DNA of 64,000 nucleotides from Cricetomys ansorgei (lineage: Eukaryota; Chordata; Mammalia; Rodentia; Nesomyidae): NCBI GenBank assembly GCA_026225945.1, contig JAMJFZ010000689.1:62001-126000 (forward strand), in the 5' to 3' direction. Below are positions 36,528-48,825 of the stretch, one piece after another; position 1 is the first letter of the stretch, and the number at the start of each line of letters is the position of its first letter. The position numbers and the translations under genes were made by a program. Below the pieces are notes generated by a model. The model had not been told where the DNA came from. It searched no databases and was given only the letters and a program-made list of their open reading frames with translations.

Positions 36528-39500
36528 TTCCTTCCAGCTATGATGTCATACATTGGCATTGATGGTGTCACATCAACTTATTTATGATATCAGTTTATTT
36601 TGATTAGGATATCATATTTACATTGATATTTTTACTTAATATCAACTATGACATCTGTTCCTGGCAATTATAGCGTCACATCCTTATCATTGGTCAACCA
36701 AAACTGATATCACATCCTTCTTTTGATGATCTCATACATTTACACATTACATTGTGGTTGTTACATCATCATAGTAATGATGTACTTTTCTTCCCACTTT
36801 GATATCATATTGATATTTTGATGTCACATTATGCAAATTATGATTTCATGCCCTTCCAAGTATGTTGTCATGTCATTCCAATTATGATGTCATATACTCA
36901 TATTATTGGTTTCACATCCACCACGTTTTGGTGTTATTTTGTTCCACTTATGAAATCATAAATTTCTATTGATGGTGCCACATAATCCCAATTAGGCGTC
37001 ACATGCTTCCTATTGTGACATGTCACATGTTGTCATATCTTTCTAAATATCACATCATGTAATTCCACTTGTGATATAACACACTTACATTATTAATGTC
37101 ACATCCTCCCAATTATGAAATCAGTTCCTTCCAATTATGCTGCCATACCCTTCTTTTATTATTTCATATGTTTACATTGATGATATCATTGCAATTGTGA
37201 TGTTGGCTTCTTTCAATTATGGTGTCATATATTGACAGTGTTGATGGTACATAATCCATATTATTCTGCCAATTATCATATTATTTTCCTTCCAATTGTG
37301 GTCGAACATCCTTAAGAATGATGGTGTCACCTCTCAATAATGATGGCAGTTCTTTCCAGTTATGCTGACATATATTTTATTATGATGTCATATATTTACA
37401 TTGTTGACATCACATCCTCTTAATTATGGTTTCAGTTTATTCCAATTATGTTTCATATATTGATATTGAAGATGTCACATCATGCCAATTCGATGTAAAT
37501 TCCTTCCAAATTTGATGTCACATCCTTATTGGGATGTCATATATTTACATTTTTGACATAAACTTATAACAATTATGTCAGTTTCTTCAAATTACGGTGT
37601 CATATAGTTACACTGCCAATGACACATGATTCCAATTATCATTTCATATCCTCCAATTTTCACATGATTTCCTACCAAGTGAGATGTCACAAACTTGCAT
37701 TGATTGTGTCACATAACTATCTTGTGAGTTCCCTCATATTATGCTGTCATTTCTTATTATGATACCATATATTTATATTGTTTGCATAATATCATATTGA
37801 TTGTGATGTGATTTCTTCTAATAAGGTGTCCTATATTTACATGGTTGATGTCATATTATGATTATGATGTCAGTTTCATCCAATTACGGTGACATATGTA
37901 CACTGATTGTACTATTATAATCCTATATTTTTTTATCCTTACAATATCACATCATTTCCTTCCAATTGTGATGTCACCACATCATATTGATGGTGTCACA
38001 TCATTCAAATTATGATGTCAATTCTTCCCAATTTTGCTGTCAAATCATTCATATTATGATATCATACATATACATTGTTGTTTGTCATTACAATTATGAT
38101 GTTGTTTCCTTATTATTATACAGCTTATATTATGACTTATATTTACATGACTGTTGTCACGTCATCCCAATTATGATGTCAATATCTTCCTATTATGATG
38201 TCATATATTTACAACATTCATGTCAAAATTGTCAGTTTATTCCAATTGTGATATCTTTTAATGTCATTGATAATGTAACCTAATCCACATTATGATGTCC
38301 TATCCTCCAATTATCATGTCATATTCTTCAAATTGTGATGTCTCAGATCAACTTTGATAGTGTCATGTCATCAGAATTATGATGAAATTTCCCTCATTCT
38401 TATGATGTCATAAATTTACATTGTTGATGTCATATGCTGATTATGCTTTCACATTCTTCATTATCTGAGGTTATATATTTATACTGTTGAAGTAATATCG
38501 TGATTATGATGTTCACTTCTTCCAATTATGTTTTCACTTTCCTATTTTGATGTCATCTATTTATATCATTGATGTCACATCATCATAATTATGATGTCAG
38601 TCCATTCCTATTATGCCATGCCTTAATTTTTGATGACATATAGTTACGTAGTTGATGTCACATCTTTATGATTGTGATGAGAGTTTCCTCAAATTATGAG
38701 ATCATATATTGAGATTGATAATTCCACATAGTTCCAATTATGTCAGTACCTTCAAAATTCAATAGCATTCTTCTGTTCAGACATACATAGGTTTTTTATG
38801 CCATATTTTTGTCACTTTCCTCTAATTATAATGTCATGTTGATAGTTGAATATCATATCAATTATGGGATAAGTTCCTTGCAAATATGCTATGATGTCCT
38901 TTTTATTATTATTTTATATTTACCCTCTTGATATTACAAATTTGCAATTATGTCAGTTCCTTTCATTTATGACGAGATATATTTACTTTGATGATGTTAC
39001 CTAATCCACATTATGATGCCATGTCCTTCCAATTATCAGGTGACTTGGTTCCAATTTTGATGTCACATTCTTACATTGATAGGGTGGTATAACATCCCAG
39101 TTAAGCTGTCAGTTCCTTCCAAATATAATGTCATATCATTCTCATTATGTTGGTATATATTTGCGTTATTTATTGCACATCATATTATGATGGTGCCACA
39201 TAATACTAATTGTGTTGGCATGTCTCTCCAATTATCACATTATTCCTTTCTATGATATCACATACATAATTTACTAGTGTCATATTATCTCCATTATGCT
39301 CTCACATCCTTACATTAATTGTGGCACATCATCTCAATTATGTCTGCTTCTTTGAATTATAATGTGTATTTACACTGATGATATCAAATCACCTTAATTA
39401 TGATGTCAATACTTTACAAAAATAGCATGTCCTTCTTGTGATGACATATATTTACATTCATATCGTATAATTCGCATATGATGTGAAATCCTTATTATCA

Positions 39501-40198
39501 TGTACTTTTCTAGCAATTGTGATGTTACACACTTATATTGATGCTGTTATGCCATCTCAATTATGATGTCAGTTTCATCCAATTATTTTGGTATGTGCTT
39601 ATGATATCACATATTTACATTATTAACATATCATCAGATGTTAGTTTCTTCAAATAGTGATGTCATTTATTGACACTGATAATCTCCCATAAACCTGATT
39701 TTGATGTCAGTTATTTTCAAATATGATGTCATATATTTACATTGTTTATGTCACAGTATCATTTATGATGTCAGTTTCTTCTGATTATGATGAACATTGC
39801 CAATGGTACATAACCCAAATTAAGTCACATCCTTCCAATTTTCATATTTCCTTTCAATTAAGATGTCACTTCTTCAGGTTTATGGTTACACATCACCCCT
39901 ACTATGATGTCAGTTCCTTCTATTCATGCTGTGATAACCTTATTCCTAGGATATCATTTATTTACACTGTTGATGTCACATCATCACAATTATGATGTCA
40001 TTTCTTCTAATTATGATGGCATATACTTACATTAATGATGATGTCATATAATACACATTATGATGTCATATACTTCCAATCATCAGGTGATTTCATTCCA
40101 ATTATGATGAGAAATCCTGACATTGATTGTATCACAGCAACACACTCATGATGCCAGTTCCATTCATTTATGCTGTTGTATCCTTCTGTGGTGTTGCC
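36528..40198 (+). repeat. CRE-like minisatellite, long block, unit 3 end
   Basis: Follows segment P. It is colinear with 11491-15955 except for a loss of about 0.7 kb near 37028, where sequence matching 11998 continues into sequence matching 12694. Confidence 0.9.
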
Positions 40199-41466
40199 AA
40201 GTGTAGTGAAGGCTCTGTTTCACAAAGTTCCAGTGCTAGGATGACCTTGATTGACCCTTCAGTGCCCTTGACAGAAATTCACTAACACCTTTCACTTATA
40301 TTCTTTACTGTCAAAGGCCTCTCACCTAAAGATAGAGTTGGAATGATGTAACAAATGCTGGTGTTAATAAAAATGAAACTAATGGCAGTACCTTGGGAAA
40401 TACAAATATGCAGAAATTTGAGTCTTCCTTAGCGTGTAGGACTGAGACATACATTTAGATTATAAATAAATGAAATTAGTAAGCATAAAACAGGAGGTGG
40501 AAGAAGAATTATTAAAGAAGAAACAAATTAGAGAAATTCTAGAAGCTGATGAGCTGTAGCTGGATCATCAGGTTTTCATGTTCAACTTCAGAAATAAAGA
40601 ATTAATATGGGCAGTGAGAGAGATCATGTACTTAATGATAAGCTTGGTATGTTCCTGAAAATAAAGTAAACAGTTCAAGGAGTCCTAATATCCTTTTAAC
40701 CTTTACAAGACTGCAATAAATATTGGGATTGTATTGAAACAAGAGTTCTTGACAGAGTCACAGAATAGGACATTTTAGCTCAATGAATTGCCTGACCTCC
40801 TGAGCAAACATGTCAAATCAGGACTTTCAGGATGTTTCTGATAGCATGGAAAGATAAACAGCAGACTGCTTTTGCTTTTTAAGAATCAAAGGAAAGGATG
40901 GTGGTGTTATGTTAAATAGAACAGAGAAAGGAAAGAAGAATTTAACAAGGGTTACAAGTGACTCTTGTTAAAAAGATGTGTTTGATGTAACAGGCATTTT
41001 AATCCATTAACTCTATGTTCAACTTAAAGAGAGTCAAACTAAAATAGCATCATCCTCTCTACCATTTCTTTAACCAAAAGGCTTTATGACACCAATTTTA
41101 AGGAGAAAGATGTTGAGTTAAAAAAAACTGCTTTCATCTTAATGTTAGCTTTTAGTTTTGACAAAATTTGCTATTTGCCTGCTTTGTTGATTTTAATATA
41201 CTCATGTAATCAAGGAAGACTTTGGAAAAATGACTTACAGAGGGTATGTAATCAATCATCAAAGCCTTAAATGATTTTGTGTATAAATAAAGCCTTTGAC
41301 AGTCACGAATTGTCAGAATATGTCAAGCCATTCCGTGATGTGCTTCCTCTCTGTCAGTCTCTTATAAAACAAAACTGAATGGTGTTCTGCATCTGACTCA
41401 TCCCTCGCCGCTCTTTTATCCATCCCCTTTAAGCTTTACCCTCACCAAGGCTGGACTTCAGCAATT
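40199..41466. repeat. Segment A, unit 4
   Basis: Colinear copy of segment A, closest in its small indels to unit 2. TATAAAA near 41362. No coding signal. Confidence 0.8.
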
Positions 41467-42538
41467 GTGATTATGTTAGCATATACTTACAATGTTGATC
41501 TGACACCATCATGATTATGATGGCAGTTTCTTCTGAATATAATGCCATACCCTTCTTATTACAATGCTTATGTCATAGAATCCACATTAAGAAGTCATTT
41601 CTTTGCAATTATCACACATTTCCTTCCAATTATGAAAATATGTCAAATCCTCAAGGTGATGGTTGAAGGTGTAATTTCCTTCCATTTTTGCAGAAATATT
41701 TTCCTTATTTTGATTTTCTTTCTTTATAATGTTGAAGTCACATCACAGTTGTGATGTCATTTTCTTACAATTGTGATGACAAATGTTTATATTCATGATG
41801 TCATAAAATCCACATTATGATATCAGTCTTACAATGATCAGATAATTTGTTTCAATAATGATGACCTTTTCTGGCATTAACTTTGTCACATCACCCAAAT
41901 TATGATGTCTGTTTTGTCCAATCATGCTGTCTTGTATTTTTTATTATGGTGCCATATATTTACATCATCGACCTCATGTCATCATGATTATGGTGTCCAT
42001 TTCATCCAATGAGTATCGCATATTCTTAAATTGATTTTAACACATCCCTCTATTTATGATGTCAGTTTCTTTTCATTATGATATCACATACTCACGTGGA
42101 TGACGTCACATTGTTGCTATTCTGTCAGTTTCTTCCCAATAAGATGTCATTTTTTAGCACTGGTGATGTCATATAACACAAATTATGATATCATATTCTT
42201 CCAATTCTCAAATCATTGTCTTCCAATTCTGATATCACATACTTGCATTCATAGTGTCAAACCATCCCAAATATTATGTAATTCTCCCAATTATGATGTC
42301 ATCTATAAATTGTGATGTGTATTTACATTTTTTGACCTCACTCCATCACAATTATTATGCCAGTTTTTTCTAATTTTGATGACATATATTACACATTGAT
42401 GATGATGTCATGTTGTCTACATTAAGATGCTCTATACTTCATTCAATCACATTTTTCTTCTAATTGTGATGACGCAGGCCTAGGTTCTCAGTGTCACGTT
42501 ATCAAAATTGTATCACATATTTACATTGTTAATGTTAC
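41467..42538 (+). repeat. CRE-like minisatellite between A and B, unit 4
   Basis: Equivalent of 1538-2594, with the E-box/CRE pair at 42093-42108. Confidence 0.9.
42093..42108 (+). promoter_or_regulatory. E-box plus perfect CRE, unit 4
   Basis: CACGTG at 42093-42098 and TGACGTCA at 42101-42108, same spacing and context as in units 1 and 2. Units 3 and 5 have lost both CpGs at this place. Confidence 0.45.
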
Positions 42539-43451
42539 AGAAGACTGCAGTGATCAACAATGGCTCAAGATCTTCAATCCCCAAGGACATAAGAACCAAC
42601 ACCTATCTCATCAACCAACGACCTAGTTTAAGAAATGAGTTCAAAATATGGTGAAGACATACACAGTGGAGAACTTACCCATTGTGCACACCTCTGAAGA
42701 CCAAGGTTTCCATTCCATAGTGACAATTCATAGGAAACAAGAATTTCTCCTCCAAAATTATTTGATCAACGTATACACAACTGTAACCTATGCCAGCTGG
42801 CATTACTATCTTTAGTTCAACTGCCAGATGTGAAATCTAGCTTTCAAGGCTAGAGCAATAGCTTTATTTAAACCAACATGTGCTAAAATGAAAGGTTGCA
42901 GTAGATACTGATGTTGAGTAAAACAAAACAAAAACAAAAACAAAACCAAGAACCACAGCATCTAAGCTTCTACATGAGAATCTCATTGGTGTCATGACTA
43001 AATCATTGTGATCTCATACACAGTAACAAGTTAATAAACTTTCTAGAGCCACACAGTTCCCACTCAGTCATGATACTTTACTATAAACTTATTTACTTTT
43101 TCCAAAATCACAAGTCTATCTTTGAGTTCTAACTCCTTTTTACTTCTCTTTCCAACAATTTAGTTAAAATGGGTGCTCTGAGGCACAGAAGTGAATGAAG
43201 GTATTACATTGACAGTCTAGTAGATTCATAGATTCTTAGACATACTTCAGATACTCATGCTTTCATATCACTAGACTGGAGATGAACACCAATCTGTGTT
43301 CTGACTTCAGCTCATTCCAACTCAAAAGGTCACATGTTCTCTTTAATATGTTCTTTTGAATAGCAGAACCAAAACCCAGTGGAAAGATGCAAAGTACTAG
43401 AGGATATAGGGTTACAAATATCTCTTCCTGAACAAACACACCAACACTGAG

Positions 43452-43488
<37 letters not shown>

Positions 43489-44559
43489 ATACATAAGATG
43501 GCATACATGCTGAAAAATCTCCATACTTCTATTGATTCACTAGCACAGGTACCAAGAACAGATAATTATTTGTGGATTTCTAGAAAATTGCCATTTTACG
43601 TTGGGAAAAGCTTTTCATATGCAAACATGAAATCTTCGACAATCTAAGGAAGAAACTGCAAAAACTGCCTCCCTAATACTGATATCTTTGGGAATGACCA
43701 GAGAAAAAGACAACACTCTTGGTTCCTTCTAGACATTCTGCCCTCCAGCACCCTCACCTGTACAACCAGAATCCAGGATCTATTGTAATGCTGAACACTG
43801 AATTGTATGCATTTTGGCCTGCTATGAATTCTCACCAGGAGCAGGCTATGTAATTCAATTGACTGATGAGCTGCTGTTCACACAGATGTCAGTTTATTTC
43901 AATCAATATGCTAGACACAAGAATAGACAATTGTTCCAACTATAGAAAATACTTAGCTCTGTGATCCATTCATTATAACCTGTATCATTCTGAACTTCTG
44001 TTGATGGTTGTGATTGCATGGGGCACACACCAAATATCGATCATTGTTCCTTTTTTTTTTTAAAAAAGGAGGGGACAAGTAATAAATGTGCTATCCTAAT
44101 AAATTTCATACCTAACACCATTTACCAGGTTTTCTGTACATTTTGAGGCTTGGCTTCCTTTCTAGGAAAGGTACACAGTATGTATGCTTTACTCACTATT
44201 TCATGGGAATTATAACATCTATCCCCTACCAATGATTACAATAAGCCAATGATTTTATATGCTCAGTCACAAGGATGAGCAATTATACTAATGAGAATAC
44301 ATGCTTCTGAACATTGTACAACCAGTGTCAACATGGGCTACCCTTCAGAATTGTGATTGCATGGGAATTCCACCATAGAACAATCTTCTTTTTTAAGCTT
44401 TAAGGTGGCAAGAAGGAAAGTAGCTGAACTTCATCCACAACAGACAGAATATACTCCCTGACCTCTGAACAATCCAAGGCTTGCATTCCAGTCAGGGGAA
44501 GAACACATTATGTGTGATCTAGGCTAATTTGTGAGATTTTTGAGCCCCAGGCCCTACCA
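42539..44559. repeat. Segment B/C, unit 4 (deleted)
   Basis: Only about 60 bases of the left edge remain before a deletion junction near 42600, after which it is colinear with unit 2 from about 19187. The deletion removes the signal-peptide-like exon and the CAA-rich run. CA tract and an unequal T11A6 run are present. Confidence 0.7.
43453..43484 (+). repeat. CA microsatellite, unit 4
   Basis: Uninterrupted CA run of about 16 repeats. Confidence 0.95.
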
Positions 44560-46319
44560 TGGATTACAATTAAGTCCTATGATATCCATTCTTCTACTGT
44601 ATTCAGGGAGCTACTTGCCAAAAAGAATGAACACATGACATGAAAATATTATAGCTCAAAGCATTTCTCAACCTGGATCCTTGTATGCATCCTGGGGAAC
44701 TTGACCTAGGTGGAGTTAAGTAACACCAGATTTAAACTGATTCAACTATTCCAGGAGTCATGTTTTCTACATAAGCCACACAAGCAATGAAACCTGAAAA
44801 AAGCAAACTCTTTCTATTTCATTGATTTGTAATATCCTTTGATTCCTATATGAAGGTTCCAGTTCTATAATTTTTACCATGAATAATCACACAACATTCA
44901 GCTTTTTGATGATACAAATCTTTTAGCTACAGTACTCCCAACTCCTTATAATAATAATGGATTTGAAGTTTTTCTTTCAAAAATATTGTCTGGCAGGTAG
45001 ATGGACTAAGAGTAACCATACAGCTCTTCTAATGGAAGAAATTTAAAATGAAAAAGAAAAATAAGAAGAGAAGAATAAAACAAAATGAAAGATGAAGAAA
45101 TAAATCTAATTAGGAGTGAATAATAAAGATAAAATAATAAAATAATAACAATATATAAAATATAAATGTAACAAATAATTTTTATTTATTAAATAAATAA
45201 ATGTATAAAATAAATGAATATATAAAATATAAATATAAGTAATAAAAATAAAAAATATATAAAATATGAAAATAATAATAAAATAATAAAGGTAAAAATA
45301 GGACATGATAAGGAGGCATGGATGTAGAAAAAAAGAATTGAGGATGAATGGATGAGTTGAAAGTAGGACAGATGATTAGGAATGTTGTATTATGTAGATA
45401 GTGGGGTATATGCCAAGAAATGTGCTATGAGTGTGTATAGAGAACAGAGAAGGAAGCTTCGGACTGGGATTGGGGTTGTGTTAAATTTGGATCTCTCATT
45501 TTTTCTGCTAGGAAAACAAGAAAGGGCCCAGCATGTTCCTCTTTGCAAAGCCCCATATGCACTCCTGGGTGACTACTGTTATGCATCCCTGCTAAATATG
45601 GCCACAATGGGCACCTGGAACTGTGTTTTTATCTCTGATAGAACAAGAAATCTAAACCTCTGCATGCCTCAGGAGTCTGCACTGGTCACCAGAGTCACAA
45701 TACCTCCAATTCCATAGGCTATAAGGGACCAGTGCCATGTTCTGAAGGAAGCAGATCACCCTCATTGCAAGGCCTGAAAAGAAATCCAAAGGAAAGAAAG
45801 CAGTGTGTGCATCACCAAAGACAATTCTGATTCAGGGCAGTATTTCACCTGCAATATCATATGCTTTTAACCTAGGTCCATTTAATGTGCCCTCTGTAGA
45901 GACAATTTTCCCAATTTTCTGCCTTTTCAAAGACTCCTATGTGGCAACCCACTCACTTTTTCAGGCAATGCTGGAAAATGATATTATCCCCATGTTGAGT
46001 AAGTGGAATGGACTTAGGGTTGAAGATTGTACAGGATTCTCATTTCCAAGGAATATAGACATTGTCTGGTAAAATGGCTCCACCTCAATGAGAGAACCCA
46101 TTTGAAAAGATAACTTGAATTCCATTATTAGCTGGATGAGCCTGAAGAAGTCTGAAGAACAAATCATTGACACTGGAACCAAAGACAGAGAAGACATCCC
46201 AGAATGAAATTGCAAAATCCTGATTTGTACATTGTATAGGACCCTCAGCTGTCATCATGGCCCCATGTTTAACTGTCAAGGGATTTCAAGGGATTTCCAT
46301 ACACCTTTAACTGATTAAT
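44560..46319 (+). pseudogene. Cassette D, unit 4
   Basis: Full-length copy. Left edge near 'tggattacaat', AT-rich tract 45045-45300, exon-like region from 45512. The + frame from 45382 is 111 codons and stops at a TAG (45716) where unit 5 has an AAG. A second frame, 45803-46072, continues the homology. This is a decayed cassette of unknown family. Confidence 0.45.
45060..45300. repeat. AT-rich low-complexity tract, unit 4
   Basis: Same position and word content as in unit 2, with an ATTTATTAAATAAATAAAT centre. Confidence 0.9.
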
Positions 46320-48761
46320 ATTAGGTCCCATGCTACTCATTCTTCTACCTGCAAATAGGGAGTAGCTTGGCAAGGAGGAAGCATGACATACCAAGGAGGA
46401 AAAAAGATGCCTGGAAGGCTTTCTCAACTGTGATCACTTCATTCCTCCTGGGAATCTTGACCAAGGTGGAGTGAAGTGACCCCAGATTAAAAATGGGTCA
46501 GCTAGCCAAGAAGCATTTTTCCTAGATAAGCCACATAAGCAGTGTAAGTGGACACAAGAAACTCTTCTGATTCACTGAATTTAAGCTCCATTGTATACCT
46601 TCATAGACATCTCTGCTTTCCTCATTTTCACCATGAAGAAAGTCTTAAATGTCTGCTTACTAAAGCTAGCTGTGGCAGATGCCTAATCTACAGACCAAGG
46701 CACAGTGCTCACAAAACCTTGTATTAGTTCTGGTTTCTTGCCTAAATATTATCTGACACATAATTGGTCCATGATACAGCTATCCTAAGAGAGGACATTA
46801 AAAAAATAAAAACAAAGAAAGCAAAGAGGAAAAAAGCAATGAAGAAAGGAAGAAGCAAAAAGAAACTAAAAAGAGGGAGAAAGGAACATGAATAAGAAAA
46901 GAACAAAGGATAAATGATGGGAAGTAGATAGTCATCTATGTAGGAAAGAAAACAGGGTGAGTGGCAAGAAGGACAGGTAATTGGGAAGGTTTTACTTATG
47001 TAGTTAATGGTGAATATTCTCCTCTATAGAGTTAACTTTAGGTTAAAAGAAATAATGAGAAAAGAAGAAAATGAATGAATAATGAAGTGAATACAAGTGT
47101 TGTGTTAAGATCAAAGAAGGGGGGTTTACTCTAATAATAGTATATTCTCAAAAATGATACTGAGTAATTAGTATTTTTCTTACCTAGGGAAAGCTACTTC
47201 TTCTACTACAACATTTCTTCCTTTCTGTAGATCTTTCTTTAGGTCTGTGGTCTGCTGCTGTTTCATTTTGGCTATCTATTGTTAGGATTTTCCAACTCCG
47301 GTTTAGGAGGTCATTCATGTCAACTTTTGTTAGAGTGGATAGAAGAATCAGGGTATGTGGGAAGTTTTAGAGAGAACAAATAGAAGTGGAAAATATGATT
47401 ATCTTAAAATGAAAAAATAAAAGCAAAAGCAAATATTGAAGGGAAGAACTCTATGTTCCCACCTGGATGAGCTTGGGCCAAAATTAACAGAACATGTTGT
47501 GTTCCATAAATGAGGTATGGGTGCCTGTGGAGAGCAGAGAAAGCACCTTGGGACAATGAATGGGGCTGTGTGAATTTGAGATATCTATGTTTTCTGCTAG
47601 GAAGTCAGGAATGGAGCTCATCAACTCTCCCCCTTTCCCAAGCCCCAAAAGTTAGACTGTTGTGTGAATATTGTTTTGCATCCCTGCTAAGCTTTTTTGT
47701 CTCTATGAGGTCAAGAATTCTAGAACACCAATTACATCAAGAAACTGCACTTTTCACCAGGGTAACCAGACCTTGGGCAGAATGAGCAGTTGGGGTGTCC
47801 TGGAGGAAGCAAACTTCCCTTGAATCCAAAGTAAAGTAGTGTTTGCATTACCATGACAATTCTGATTTGGGGTAGCATTTCACCTGGAATGAAATAAGAT
47901 ATGCTGCTTATAACATAGGTCCACTTACTGGGACCTCTGCATAACTGCTTACCATAAGAGTCCCAGATGGCAAACCAGTCACTATTTTAGGCAATTCTGC
48001 CAAGTGATGTTTTTCCCATCTTGGTAAATGGTCTTAGGGATGAAGATTGAACAGAATCTCATTTTCAAGGATCAGATATATTGTGTAGTAAAATGGCATG
48101 TCAATCCTAATTTCTTACACATTATTAAAACTGAATGGAAATCCATTCTTAGGTGGATGAGGATACAGAATCCTGAGGTATGTCACTGACACTGGGCCAA
48201 ATTCAGAGCTGAGATGCCCCCAGCGTGGAATAACAACTCCTGAATTGTACAGGGTGCAGAACTTGAAGCTGTGGTCTTGGCCATATTTAATTTTGACATA
48301 CAAAGCAGTCAGTCTTCATTGGTGGTAATGACACAGTGAACCCAGCCATCCAGAAATTATAAATATTAGAAGTTCAAAGAGGCTATAGTAGTGAAAACAC
48401 CTACCTCATCCCCCAGAAACATTCTATGAAATAACTATAGCTTTTGAGAACTAGTACACAATGTCAAACTCCTCTTGTCCTCGATACCTCAGAGGCCATC
48501 AGCTTTCTATACAAAGTTGAAAACCTTGCATGAGAAGATATCCACAGACTACAGCCTATGTTACCAGTGAACCTTGCCTTGGGTACTAGTGAGAGGTACA
48601 ATTTAGCATCCAGGACTTGTGTCATAGTTTTATTGGAAACATCATCACCAAAGTAGAAATGCAGAAATTCACCAATGCAAAAATGTAGAAATAAAAGTTG
48701 TTCCAGGATATTTTGGAGGCATGATAATACCCAAACATCACAAAGATTCAAAAAATAATAG
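46320..48761. pseudogene. Cassette D', unit 4
   Basis: Colinear with 6840-9240. The + strand frame 47510-47785 (91 codons) and the minus frame 48464-48751 (95 codons) are the longest. The minus-strand 148-nt stretch is 47736-47883 and its donor has weakened from GTAAGTGG to GTAATTGG with an altered exon edge. A decayed cassette of unknown family. Confidence 0.45.
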
Positions 48762-48825
48762 AATTATATGCCTATTTCATTCTTCAACATAGTTACAAAT
48801 GAACTCAAAAAAATACTCACAAAAC
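48762..48825 (+). mobile_element. LINE-1 ORF2 remnant, unit 4
   Basis: The first 64 bases or so of the same L1 fragment, cut at 'actcacaaaac' and fused to satellite. The flank to the left is identical in layout to the other units. Confidence 0.75.

Larger units (their letters stand above)
24891..40198 (+). repeat. Macrosatellite unit 3 (near complete)
   Basis: Contains every module in order, 15.3 kb. Its first satellite block after P lacks about 0.7 kb relative to the corresponding blocks at 11491 and 62609 (jump near 37028). It is the best reference for a complete unit in this window, although it is diverged from the others in the AT-rich tract and in D. Confidence 0.9.
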
